Source of the DNA: Pulveribacter suum
Lineage (GTDB): Bacteria; Pseudomonadota; Gammaproteobacteria; Burkholderiales; Burkholderiaceae_C
DNA: 64,000 bases
Direction: 5' to 3'
NCBI RefSeq assembly: GCF_003013695.1
Contig: NZ_CP027792.1
Coordinates: forward strand, 2,314,501 to 2,378,500
Shown here in pieces: positions 1-8,599 of this stretch. Position 1 is the stretch's first letter. Each line of letters starts with the position of its first letter. Below the pieces are notes generated by a model. That model did not search any database, was not told the origin of the DNA, and worked only from the letters and a program-made list of their open reading frames with translations. Position numbers and translations under genes: made by a program.

Positions 1-1
1 G

Positions 2-163
2 CCGGCGCCCCCGATCGTGCCGGTCGCGGCTGCGCAGCGCCCGGCCGGGCCGCCGCTGCGCGTGATCATGCGTCCGCAGGCCGACGGCGCATGCCGCCTG
101 GTCATCTCCGGCCGCATGGCCGATGTGTGCGCCGAGCTGGATCGGCTGGCGCTGGCCTGTTGA
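2..163 (+). CDS. C-terminal fragment of a conserved hypothetical protein
   Basis: An open frame enters from the window edge and ends at TGA 161-163, giving about 53 residues. The last part has the run RLVISGRMADVCAELDRL, which reads as a genuine folded tail, while the other two frames look like shadows. I do not recognise the family. The true start lies outside the window, so nothing can be said about domains. It is convergent with hrpA. Confidence 0.45.
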   Translation, partial: PAPPIVPVAAAQRPAGPPLRVIMRPQADGACRLVISGRMADVCAELDRLALAC

Positions 164-235
164 CGGCTCCTTCGGGCCGGGCCACACGGGCCGGTCATCC
201 AAGCCAGGCGGGCATAAAAGCGCCCGCGAGGGCCC

Positions 236-3200
236 TCACGAAGCCAGCTGCGCCCAGACCTTGTCCAGCCGCTTGGTGCTTACCGGGTACGGCGTGCGCA
301 GCTCCTGCGCGAAAAAGCTCACGCGCAGCTCCTCCAGCATCCAGCGGTATTCCTGCATACGTGCATCCTGCTGGCCCTTGCGTTCGGCCAGCAGGCGCGT
401 GTAGCGCTGCTCCAGCGGCTGCAGCTCCTTCAGGCGGGCGGCGTCGCGGGCCGGGTCGGTGCGCAGCTTGTCCAGGCGGCTGACGATGGCCTTCAAGTAG
501 CGCGGGTAGTGCTGCAGCTGCGCCCAGGGCGCTGCGGCCAGGAAGGTGCGGGGCATCAGGCGCTGCAGCTGCTGGGTGGCGTCGGCCACGGCGTCGCGGG
601 CGTTCTTGGTGTCCTTGAGCTTGCGCTGCACGGCGGCATATTCCTGCAAGATGACGCCGGCCTGCCGGGCCACCTCATTGGCGATGAGCGTCAGCCGGGC
701 GCGGCCTTCCTGCACCCGCTGCTGAAACTGCACTTCGTTTACCGGCAGCGGCTCGGACAAAAAGGCGCGCTCCAGCGCCACGCCGATGATCTGCGCGCGC
801 AGCTCCTCCTGCGTGCCCAGCGGCATGTAGGCCACGGCCATCTTCTGCAGATCGGGAACGTTTTTTTCCAGATATTTCAGCGCGTCGCGCAACTGCAGCG
901 CGAACAGGCGCACCAGGCCGGCCCGGTGGCGCGCAGCGGCCGCCTCGGGCTCGTCAAAGACCTCGATACCGACCGCGTCGCCCTGGTCGGTCAGCGCGGG
1001 AAAGCCGATCAGCGTCTGGCTGCCCTTGCGGATTTCCATCAGCTCGGGCAGCTCGCCGAAGCTCCAGGCGGTGTAGCGCGCCTCGGCCCGCTGCGCAGCG
1101 GGGGCAGCGGCAGCAACCTCATTTTTGATAGCTGCTGGCGCTTGACCCGCGGGCTTTTGGAAACGTTTTGATGCTGTAACCGGCTCTGGATCAGCGCTGG
1201 CAGCTATCTTTAGTGAAGCAAGCGCCTGGAAGGCCCCGCGCGCACGGGTGCCCAGTTCGGCCTTCAGGGCGGCCAGATTGCGGCCCTGGCCCAGCTGGCG
1301 GCCGTGCTCGTCGGTGATGCGCAAGTTCATGAACAGGTGGGGGCTGAGCATGTCCAGCTTGAAGTCCGCACGCTTGACGTCCAGCGAGGTTTCGCCCCGC
1401 ACGGCCTTCAGCAGCGCGTCCACCAGGCTGCCTTGCGCCCACTGGCCCTCTTGCGTGAACAGCTGCGCCAGCCGCGCGGCGCTTTCAGGCAGCGGCACGA
1501 AGCGGCTGCGCGGGCGCTGCGGCAGGCTTTTCAAAAGCGCCTGGATCTTGTCCTTGAGCATGCCGGGCACCAGCCACTCGGCACGCTCTTCGCTGACCTG
1601 GTTGAGCACGAACAGCGGCACCGTCACGGTGACGCCGTCGCGCGCGTCGCCGGGCGCATGCAGGTAGCTGGCGCTGCAGTCCACGCCGCCCAGCTTGACG
1701 GTGCGCGGGAAGTTGTCGGTGGTGATGCCCGCGGCCTCGTGGCGCATCAGCTCCTCGCGCGACAGGCGCAAGAGTTGCGGCTGCTCGCGGCTGGCCACGC
1801 GGTACCACTTGTCGAACGTCGCGCCGCTGAACACGCCCTCGGGCAGCAGCTGGTCGTAGTAGGCGTAGATCAACTCGTCGTCCACCAGCACGTCCTGGCG
1901 CCGGCTCTTGTGCTCCAGCTCCTCGACCTTGCGCACCAGCTTCAGGTTGGCCGCCAGGAAGGGCCAGGGCGCGTCCCACTCGCCCTGCACCAGCGCCTGG
2001 CGGATGAAGATCTGGCGCGCCTCGTGCGGGTCGATGCGGCCATAGCTGACCTGCCGGCCGCCATAGACCACCAGGCCGTAGAGCGTGGCGCGCTCCAGCG
2101 CCACCACGTCCGCCTGCTTCTTGCTCCAGTGCGGCTCCAGCAGCTGCTTTTTCAGCAAATGGGCGCCGACCTGCTCCAGCCATGGCGGCTCGACGGCGGC
2201 GATGCCGCGACCGTACAGGCGCGTGGTCTCCACCTGCTCGGCGGCGACGATCCAGCGCCCGGGCTTCTTGGACAGATGCGCGCCCGGGTGCGGATGGAAC
2301 TTGATGCCGTGCGCGCCCAGGTAGGCGTCGGCCTCTTCGGCGCGAAAGCCGATGTTGCCCAGCAGGCCCGAGAGCATGGACAGGTGCAGCGCCTCGTAGC
2401 CCGCCGCCTCGGTGTTCAGGGGCCACTGGTGCTCGCGCACCACCATGAGCAGCTGCGAGTGGATGTCGCGCCACTCGCGCACGCGGCGGATGCTGATGAA
2501 GTTCTGGCGCAGCAGCTGCTCCCACTGGCGGTTGCTCAGGCGGTGGCTGTCGCCCGCATCGGCCGGTGCGGCCTGCACGGGCGCAAGCGCCTGCTGGCGC
2601 CGGGCCACGGGCAGCACGGCCAGGTTGCGCGGTACGCCGGCAGTGCGCGTGGCCGCCTGGGCGGCCATCTCGCGGCGGCTGTGCGCCACCTGCTTGCCGC
2701 CGCGCGCGTCGTGCAGCCACTGCCACAGGCGCAGGTAGCCGCTGAATTCGCTCTTCTCGTCGTCGAACTTGGCGTGCTGCTGGTCGGCCTGCTGCTGGGC
2801 GTCCATCGGGCGGTCGCGCACGTCCTGCACCGACAGGGCGGCGGCGACGATCAGCACCTCGGCCAGGGCGCCGCGCTCGCGCCCCTCGACGATCATGCGG
2901 CCCACGCGCGGGTCCAGCGGCAGGCGTGCCAGCTCGCGGCCGGTGGCCAGCAGCTGGCCGCGCTCGTCCACGGCGCCCAGCTCCTGCAGCAGCTGGTAGC
3001 CGTCGGCAATGGCCCGGCCCGAGGGCGCCTGCAGGAAGGGGAAGTTGATCACTTCGCCCAGGCCCAGCGACTTCATGCGCAGGATGACGCCGGCCAGCGA
3101 CGAGCGCAGGATCTCCGGGTCGGTGAAGGCGTCGCGCTGCAAAAAGCCGGCTTCGTCATACAGCCGGATGCAGATGCCGTTGGCCACGCGCCCGCAGCGG

Positions 3201-4240
3201 CCGGCGCGCTGGTTGGCTGCGGCCTGGCTGATGGGCTCGACCAGCAGCTGCTCTACCTTGCTGCGCAGCGAATAGCGCTTGACGCGCGCCGTGCCGGCGT
3301 CGATCACATAGCGGATGCCGGGCACGGTGAGCGATGTCTCGGCCACGTTGGTGGCCAGCACGATGCGCCGGCTGCCGTGCGGCTCGAAGATGCGGTCCTG
3401 CTCGGCCTGGGACAGGCGCGAGAACAGCGGCAGCACCTCGGCATTGCGCAGCAGGGGCGCGTGCTGCAGGTGCTTGCGCAGGTGGTCGGCGGCCTCGCGG
3501 ATCTCGCGCTCGCCGGGCAAGAACACCAGGATGTCGCCGCCCGCGCCACCGGCCCACAGCTCGTCCACGCCGTCGGCGATGGCATCTTGAAGGTCGAAGT
3601 CCCGCCTTTCCTCGAACGGCCGCCAGCGCACCTCCACGGGATAGGTGCGGCCAGAGACCATGATGACCGGCGCCGGGCCTTCTTTGCTGGCGAAATGCCT
3701 GGCGAAGCGCTCGGCGTCGATGGTGGCGGAGGTGACGATGACTTTCAGATCCGGCCGCCGGGGCAGCAGCTGCTTGAGGTAGCCCAGCAAAAAGTCGATG
3801 TTCAGGCTGCGCTCGTGCGCCTCGTCGATGATCAGCGTGTCGTACTGGAGCAGCAGCGGGTCACCCTGCGTCTCGGCCAGCAAGATGCCGTCGGTCATCA
3901 GCTTGACCGAGGCGCCCTTGTGCAGCGTGTCGGCAAAGCGCACCTTGTAGCCCACCACCTCGCCCAGCGGGGTGTCGAGCTCCTGGGCGATGCGCTTGGC
4001 CACGCTGCTGGCCGCAATGCGCCGCGGCTGGGTGTGGCCGATCAGCTTTCCGCGCGCGCCTTCGGGCGCATTGGCCCGGCCCCGGCCCAGCGCCAGGGCC
4101 ATCTTGGGCAGCTGCGTGGTCTTGCCCGAGCCTGTTTCGCCGCACACGATGACGACCTGGTGCTGCGCGATGGCCGCCATGATTTCCTCGCGGCGGGCGC
4201 TGACGGGGAGGTTTTCGGGAAAGGTGATCGACAAGGCCAT
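236..4240 (-). CDS. hrpA: ATP-dependent RNA helicase HrpA (DEAH box)
   Basis: A 1334-residue DEAH/RHA helicase, close to the usual length of about 1300 for HrpA. GETGSGKT lies at residues 34-41 and DEAH at 139-142, followed by SATID (motif III) and QRAGRCGR (motif VI). The helicase-associated, OB-fold and long HrpA-specific C-terminal regions are all present. In Enterobacteria HrpA resolves stalled or collided ribosomes on mRNA; that role is assigned here by family. The start ATG at 4240 was chosen because the protein then begins directly at the N-terminal helicase region (MALSITFPENLP); the frame runs on upstream without stop through a terminator hairpin, so longer starts are unlikely. No clear Shine-Dalgarno is visible. 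Oddity: a linker near residues 1000-1040 is encoded by two inverted copies of the dispersed repeat (1118-1170 and 1192-1229). Confidence 0.95.
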   Translation of the reverse strand: MALSITFPENLPVSARREEIMAAIAQHQVVIVCGETGSGKTTQLPKMALALGRGRANAPEGARGKLIGHTQPRRIAASSVAKRIAQELDTPLGEVVGYKVRFADTLHKGASVKLMTDGILLAETQGDPLLLQYDTLIIDEAHERSLNIDFLLGYLKQLLPRRPDLKVIVTSATIDAERFARHFASKEGPAPVIMVSGRTYPVEVRWRPFEERRDFDLQDAIADGVDELWAGGAGGDILVFLPGEREIREAADHLRKHLQHAPLLRNAEVLPLFSRLSQAEQDRIFEPHGSRRIVLATNVAETSLTVPGIRYVIDAGTARVKRYSLRSKVEQLLVEPISQAAANQRAGRCGRVANGICIRLYDEAGFLQRDAFTDPEILRSSLAGVILRMKSLGLGEVINFPFLQAPSGRAIADGYQLLQELGAVDERGQLLATGRELARLPLDPRVGRMIVEGRERGALAEVLIVAAALSVQDVRDRPMDAQQQADQQHAKFDDEKSEFSGYLRLWQWLHDARGGKQVAHSRREMAAQAATRTAGVPRNLAVLPVARRQQALAPVQAAPADAGDSHRLSNRQWEQLLRQNFISIRRVREWRDIHSQLLMVVREHQWPLNTEAAGYEALHLSMLSGLLGNIGFRAEEADAYLGAHGIKFHPHPGAHLSKKPGRWIVAAEQVETTRLYGRGIAAVEPPWLEQVGAHLLKKQLLEPHWSKKQADVVALERATLYGLVVYGGRQVSYGRIDPHEARQIFIRQALVQGEWDAPWPFLAANLKLVRKVEELEHKSRRQDVLVDDELIYAYYDQLLPEGVFSGATFDKWYRVASREQPQLLRLSREELMRHEAAGITTDNFPRTVKLGGVDCSASYLHAPGDARDGVTVTVPLFVLNQVSEERAEWLVPGMLKDKIQALLKSLPQRPRSRFVPLPESAARLAQLFTQEGQWAQGSLVDALLKAVRGETSLDVKRADFKLDMLSPHLFMNLRITDEHGRQLGQGRNLAALKAELGTRARGAFQALASLKIAASADPEPVTASKRFQKPAGQAPAAIKNEVAAAAPAAQRAEARYTAWSFGELPELMEIRKGSQTLIGFPALTDQGDAVGIEVFDEPEAAAARHRAGLVRLFALQLRDALKYLEKNVPDLQKMAVAYMPLGTQEELRAQIIGVALERAFLSEPLPVNEVQFQQRVQEGRARLTLIANEVARQAGVILQEYAAVQRKLKDTKNARDAVADATQQLQRLMPRTFLAAAPWAQLQHYPRYLKAIVSRLDKLRTDPARDAARLKELQPLEQRYTRLLAERKGQQDARMQEYRWMLEELRVSFFAQELRTPYPVSTKRLDKVWAQLAS
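1118..1170 (+). repeat. dispersed ATAGCTGC repeat, copy inside hrpA
   Basis: Contains TTTTTGATAGCTGCTGGCGC followed by TTGACC, the family core, in plus orientation within the hrpA reading frame (which reads the minus strand). It is one arm of an inverted pair with the copy at 1192-1229 and keeps the frame open, encoding the Ala/Lys-rich segment PAAIKNEVAAA. Confidence 0.75.
1192..1229 (-). repeat. dispersed ATAGCTGC repeat, second copy inside hrpA
   Basis: On the plus strand it reads CAGCGCTGGCAGCTATC and then AAGCAAGCGCCTGG, the reverse complement of the family core with a diverged centre. In hrpA it encodes SLKIAASADPE. Together with 1118-1170 it makes a head-to-head pair 21 bp apart. Confidence 0.65.
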
Positions 4241-4249
4241 GGGGTGCGG

Positions 4250-4281
4250 GAAAAGCGAAAGGGCTGCACAGCGCAGCCCTT
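4250..4281 (-). terminator. intrinsic terminator between the acyl-CoA ligase and hrpA
   Basis: AAGGGCTGC (4259-4267) pairs perfectly with GCAGCCCTT (4273-4281) around a 5-nt loop. On the minus strand the stem is followed by TCGCTTTTCCC. It sits after the ligase stop (4312) and only 18 bp before the hrpA start, so it could end the ligase transcript or act as an attenuator for hrpA. Confidence 0.6.
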
Positions 4282-4311
4282 CGTCACATATGAGGCAATT
4301 GCCGCATTTTC

Positions 4312-6036
4312 CTACTGTGCGGCCGCCCCCGCCGGCTTGTGCTCTTTCTCCTGCAGCAGCCGCCACATGACCTTGCCGCTGCCGCTCTTGGGCAATGCCG
4401 GCACGAACTCCACCGAGCGCGGCGCCTTGTACACGGCCATGTGGGCGCGGCACCAGTCCAGGATGTCCTGCTCGCTGGTGTGCTCGTGCCCGGCGCGCAG
4501 CACCACCACGGCCTTGACCGACTCGCCGCGGTAGGCATCCTGGGTGCCGATCACGCAGGCTTCCTGGATCGCCGGGTGGCGGAACATCAACGCCTCCACC
4601 TCGGCCGGCCAGACCTTGAAGCCGCTGGCGTTGATCATGCGTTTGAGGCGATCGGTGATGAAGAAGTAGCCCTCCTCGTCCACCCGGCCCAGGTCGCCGG
4701 TGCGAAAGAACCGCTTGCCGTCCAGCTCGAAGAAGGCCTGGGCTGTCGCATCGGGGCGCTGCCAGTAGCCCTCGAAGACCTCGGGGCCATGCACCACGAT
4801 CTCACCCTGCTCGCCCTGGGGCAGCTCGCGCAGGGTCTCGGGATCGACCACGCGCGCGTCCGTGCTCATGAAGGGAATGCCCAGGCACTGCTGCTTCGGG
4901 TGGTCCGGCGGGTTGCTGTGCGAAGGCGCCGCGGTCTCGGTCAGGCCATAGCCCTCGCAAAAGCGCAGGCCGTACTGCTCCAGCAGGCGCTGGGCCACGG
5001 CCTGCGGCATGGCCGCGCCGCCGCCGCCGATGTACTTCAGGCTGGACAGGTCGAACGAGGCGAAGTTGGGGCTGCCAAGCAGGTCGATGACCATGGTGGG
5101 GATGTTGGTCCAGGTGGTCACCTGGTAGTGCGAGATGAGGCGGCCAGCCAGCTCGCGGTCCCAGCGCGGCATGATGACCACGGTGGCGCCCAGGTAGATG
5201 GCGCTGTGCAGCACCGAGACCATGCCGGTGATGTGGAACATGGGCACCACGGCCAGCACCACGTTTTCGCTGGTGCCATTGCCCCACGCAGCGCTGGCCA
5301 CGGCGTTGTGGTTGATGCTGCGGTGCAGGTGCATGCAGCCCTTGGGATGGCCGGTGGTGCCGCTGGTGTAGGGCAGCACGGCCAGGTCGTCCCGGCCCAC
5401 GGTGTGCGGCGGCGGCGCGTCCTGGCAGGCCAGGGCATCGGCCCAGGCATGCACGCGGCCGCCGTCCAGCTGCACGGCGGCGCGCTCGGCGGTGAGCCAC
5501 TCGCGCCATGCCTGGGGCGGCGCGGCCGGCCCTTCGGCCTGGGCTTCGAAGGCATCGGTGAAGCGGGTGACCAGCAGGTGCTCCAGGCGTTCGCCGCCCG
5601 GCAAGGCATTGCTGGCCTGTGCCAGGCCGGGCGCCAGGTCGGCGGTGGTGATGGCCACCCGGGCGCCCGAGTCCTGGATGTAGTGCTTGAGCTCCTCGGC
5701 CATGTTCATCGGGTTGACCGGCACCACCACCGCGTTGGCACGCCAGATGGCGTAGTGCGCCAGCACCAGCTGCGGGGTGTTCTGCGCCAGCAGGATGACC
5801 CGGTCGCCGCGCCGCACGCCCGCGCCGTGCAGCCAGGCCGCCAGGCGCTCGGCGCCCGCGTGCAGTTCGCGATAGCTGGTCGCGCTGCCCAGAAAGACCA
5901 GCGCCGCCTTGTCCGGATAGCGGCGCGCGTTGACGGCCAGGTTGTCCCACACGCTGGTGGCCGGGACGGTGATCGAAAAAGGCAGGCGCTTGGGCCAGAA
6001 GGCGTGGTGGGCGGGGGGAGTGGTCGGTTCAGGCAC
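4312..6036 (-). CDS. AMP-binding acyl-CoA ligase (long/medium-chain fatty acid type)
   Basis: A 574-residue ANL-superfamily enzyme that activates a carboxylic acid to its acyl-AMP and then its CoA thioester. The P-loop motif YTSGTTGHPKG lies near residues 222-232, GYGLTETAAP follows, then the RTGDLGRVDEEGYFFITDR hinge, and the catalytic-lysine motif KSGSGKVMWR near the C-terminus. Fatty acids are the likely substrates by overall resemblance, but chain length cannot be read from sequence. The start is uncertain: GTG at 6036 gives a protein beginning VPEPTTPPAHHAFWP; TTG 6048 and ATG 6102 are in frame upstream, and none has a good ribosome-binding site. The metallophosphoesterase is divergent, so the promoters overlap. 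The other beta-oxidation genes are far away at 56-64 kb. Confidence 0.88.
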   Translation of the reverse strand: MPEPTTPPAHHAFWPKRLPFSITVPATSVWDNLAVNARRYPDKAALVFLGSATSYRELHAGAERLAAWLHGAGVRRGDRVILLAQNTPQLVLAHYAIWRANAVVVPVNPMNMAEELKHYIQDSGARVAITTADLAPGLAQASNALPGGERLEHLLVTRFTDAFEAQAEGPAAPPQAWREWLTAERAAVQLDGGRVHAWADALACQDAPPPHTVGRDDLAVLPYTSGTTGHPKGCMHLHRSINHNAVASAAWGNGTSENVVLAVVPMFHITGMVSVLHSAIYLGATVVIMPRWDRELAGRLISHYQVTTWTNIPTMVIDLLGSPNFASFDLSSLKYIGGGGAAMPQAVAQRLLEQYGLRFCEGYGLTETAAPSHSNPPDHPKQQCLGIPFMSTDARVVDPETLRELPQGEQGEIVVHGPEVFEGYWQRPDATAQAFFELDGKRFFRTGDLGRVDEEGYFFITDRLKRMINASGFKVWPAEVEALMFRHPAIQEACVIGTQDAYRGESVKAVVVLRAGHEHTSEQDILDWCRAHMAVYKAPRSVEFVPALPKSGSGKVMWRLLQEKEHKPAGAAAQ

Positions 6037-6220
6037 GGCGTTGGGCAAGGAAGGGGAAAGGATGCAAACACCAAGGCTAGACCGGCTGGCGGCATGCGGC
6101 ATCCGGGTCGCCCCCGAGGCGCGGTCGCCTAGGTGACCGGCGCGGCCTTTGTCCCCGCGGGTATGCTCGCGCCTCTCTTGCCGACTTCTGCGCCGTTTTT
6201 CTGCCCGTGCGGCACCTGCC

Positions 6221-7396
6221 ATGCTCCTGTTCTCGACCGCCGTCATCCCGCTGCTGTCCTTGTGGCTGTGGTGGCCGGCAAGTGCCCTGCCCTGGCCCGT
6301 GCGCCTGGCCGCAGCGGCCGCCACCGCACTGCTCGCCAGCTCGCCCGCGCTGCTGCTGTACCTGATGCAGGCTGGCCGCCTGGGCTACGTCACCGCTGCC
6401 CATCTGCAGGTGCCCAGCGGCTGGGCGCTGGCCACGCTGGCGCTGGCGCTGCCCCTGGTGCTGCTGCGCGATCTGGCCTGGCTGGCGGCCCACCTGGGCG
6501 GTGCGGCCGGCGCAGCGCGGCTGCTGCACGGCCCGGTGCTGACACCCGCGCTGCTGGCCCTGGCCGCGGCCGTTGCCGCCTACGGGGTGTGGGCGGCGGT
6601 GCGCCCGCCGCAGGTGCATGAACAGTCAATCACCCTGCCCGCGCTGCCCCCGGCATTGGACGGCCTGCGCGTGGCCGTGCTGGCGGACCTGCACGCCAGC
6701 CCCGTGAACGACGCCCGCTACCTGCAGGCAGTGGTGCAGCGCACGCTGGCCGCCCGGCCCGACCTGATCGTGCTGCCGGGCGACATGGTCGATGGCCCGG
6801 TGAGCGCCACGGCCCCGTCGGTGGCGCCGCTGGCCGGGCTGCACGCGCCGCTGGGCGTGTGGCTGGCGCCGGGCAACCACGAGTACTACAGCGGCTACGA
6901 CGCCTGGATGGCCGAGTTCGCCCGCCTGGGCCTGTCGGTGCTGCAAAACCGCACGGCGCTGCTGCAGGTGCAGGGCGCGCGCCTGGCGCTGTCGGGCATC
7001 GGCGACCCTGTCTATGGCCGTACCTCGCAACACAACGCCAACCCGGCCGTGCCCGAGGGCGTGGCCCCGGATGTGGCGGCCGTGGCGGCGCAGGCACGGG
7101 CCGGCAAGGCCGACTTTCACCTGCTGCTGGCGCACCAACCCAAGTTCGCCCGCGACTACGCGCAGCACGGCATCGGCCTGCAGCTGGCCGGACACACGCA
7201 CGGCGGGCACATCCGCGGCTTCGACCGCTGGGTGGTGGCGCCTTTCAACAACGGCTTCGTCCGCGGCCTGTACCAGGTAGGCGACATGCGCCTGTTCGTC
7301 AGCAACGGCGCCGGTCTGTGGGCCGGCTTTGCGGTGCGCCTGGGTGTGCCGGCGCGCATTGATGTTCTGACGCTGCGCCGGCCAACGCACGAATGA
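6221..7396 (+). CDS. membrane metallophosphoesterase (YkuE/LpxG-like)
   Basis: A 391-residue protein with about four hydrophobic segments in the first 135 residues, then a calcineurin-type phosphoesterase domain. Metal-ligand motifs are visible in order: ADLHAS, GDMVDG, GNHEYY and AGHTHGGH. Family members cleave phosphoesters at the membrane (for example YkuE, or UDP-diacylglucosamine hydrolase LpxG); the substrate here is unknown. A soluble LpxH is encoded at 25755, so this is probably not the only lipid-A pyrophosphatase. ATG 6221 was chosen because it starts at the first membrane segment (MLLFSTAV); an in-frame ATG at 6149 would add an Arg-rich leader. It converges on the Nudix-like gene with only 39 bp between. 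Confidence 0.85.
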   Translation: MLLFSTAVIPLLSLWLWWPASALPWPVRLAAAAATALLASSPALLLYLMQAGRLGYVTAAHLQVPSGWALATLALALPLVLLRDLAWLAAHLGGAAGAARLLHGPVLTPALLALAAAVAAYGVWAAVRPPQVHEQSITLPALPPALDGLRVAVLADLHASPVNDARYLQAVVQRTLAARPDLIVLPGDMVDGPVSATAPSVAPLAGLHAPLGVWLAPGNHEYYSGYDAWMAEFARLGLSVLQNRTALLQVQGARLALSGIGDPVYGRTSQHNANPAVPEGVAPDVAAVAAQARAGKADFHLLLAHQPKFARDYAQHGIGLQLAGHTHGGHIRGFDRWVVAPFNNGFVRGLYQVGDMRLFVSNGAGLWAGFAVRLGVPARIDVLTLRRPTHE

Positions 7397-7435
7397 GCGC
7401 AGCCTGCCCGATACGCTCAGGGGCACGACTGGCAA

Positions 7436-8452
7436 TCAATCAGAGCGTGCCGAAGCCTGAGACGCCGACGCTCCCCGCTCCTTACAGATATCGGCGAAGA
7501 GCTGACGGGGTCTGCGTCCCGAGAATCTGGTGTCTGGATCCACTCCCGGCGCACCCATGGCCAGCCACATCAAAATAGCCGCTTCGCCGGTGGGCACCAG
7601 CCGGCGCTCTCCTTTGAGGACGTCTGCCAAATTCACGAAGGAAACGCAGGTGAACTTTCCTTCTGCATTGGACTTCAAGTACTCCGAGTCAAACAATTCG
7701 CAGCCCAAATAGACAAACTGCACAAAACCGGTTTGCACTTCCTGCAGCAAGCACAAAGGCGTTTCCTTGCGGATAGCGATGGCAGTATTGAGCTCTTCCA
7801 GGGTCTCCCGCAGGGCAGTATTGCGCACCGAGCCACGGTCGCCATCCCGGCCTTCCATCGCCGGCCAGTAAGCCCCTCCGATTGTGTGTAGATGCTCCGG
7901 ATATGTGGCGGATTTGGGAGAGCGACGATGCAGGATCAATCTTTTTTCGGGAGCGTCAATGACCAACGCGCTGGCGCTGAGGATTCTTGGCCAGCTTGCA
8001 TTGGGTCGCGATTCTCGCAATGCCTTCAAAACCGCATAGTCCATCGTGCGCACTTGAAGCGCTACCGGATCGTCCTCCACATCGATGGAGCCTGTGATGG
8101 CTGCGTGCGCATCGTTGGGGACGTTTGCCTGGCGAAGCTTCAGGCGAAACTGATCAGCAGAGGTTTGTTCAGCCGCCGTGAGCTCCCACGCTCCCAAGTC
8201 CTCGACCACCGGCTCATGGAAATAAGGACCGCTACAGAGGGCCTGGCCTTGATAAAGACGATTGAGCATTGCCAGGTCACCTGCCGGCAGGCAGGCACTA
8301 GGCGGCTCTCTTTTCAAGAGCGACTCGGGCAGTGACCGCTTTAATTTCTTGAGGCCATAGCCTCCAATGCCCGCGAGAATCGTCGTGGCAATCAACCCCC
8401 GCACAGGTTCCAGCCAAGCTTTGGCGTCTCCCCACCACTCCCATGTCAACAT
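7436..8452 (-). CDS. membrane-anchored Nudix-like protein in a low-GC patch
   Basis: 338 residues. Residues about 17-34 (GLIATTILAGIGGYGLKKL) form one hydrophobic segment near the N-terminus, followed by a polybasic stretch, suggesting an inner-membrane anchor with a cytoplasmic body. Residues 192-221 resemble a Nudix box: the GG start and the catalytic helix ALRETLEEL (REtlEE at 215-220) are present, but the first half is stretched and the usual G-x5-E spacing is not kept. Nudix enzymes hydrolyse nucleoside diphosphates linked to another moiety; no substrate is assigned. ATG 8452 has a good ribosome-binding site (AAAGGACGG, 8456-8464). GC content is clearly below that of both neighbours and codon use is more relaxed, which suggests transfer. 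No partner gene is adjacent. Confidence 0.65.
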   Translation of the reverse strand: MLTWEWWGDAKAWLEPVRGLIATTILAGIGGYGLKKLKRSLPESLLKREPPSACLPAGDLAMLNRLYQGQALCSGPYFHEPVVEDLGAWELTAAEQTSADQFRLKLRQANVPNDAHAAITGSIDVEDDPVALQVRTMDYAVLKALRESRPNASWPRILSASALVIDAPEKRLILHRRSPKSATYPEHLHTIGGAYWPAMEGRDGDRGSVRNTALRETLEELNTAIAIRKETPLCLLQEVQTGFVQFVYLGCELFDSEYLKSNAEGKFTCVSFVNLADVLKGERRLVPTGEAAILMWLAMGAPGVDPDTRFSGRRPRQLFADICKERGASASQASARSD

Positions 8453-8599
8453 ATCCGTCCTTTTGGGTCGTCACTGCCCCGTTTGCGCAACAAGGCGTGA
8501 TTGTAGGAATAGGATGACAAAATGAAGCATGGTTTGCAGATGTGCAACGTGTGAAGAATACTTTTTTTACTATCTGCTTCACGCCGGGCCCAATCGATT

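Noticed and set aside
1304..4534. 1076-residue open frame antisense to hrpA
   Set aside because: It mirrors the hrpA frame in high-GC DNA, has His/Gln/Leu-rich low-complexity content and no family motif.
6149..6220. Longer start of the metallophosphoesterase
   Set aside because: The 24 extra residues are Arg/Ser/Cys-rich and precede the first membrane helix without a ribosome-binding site.
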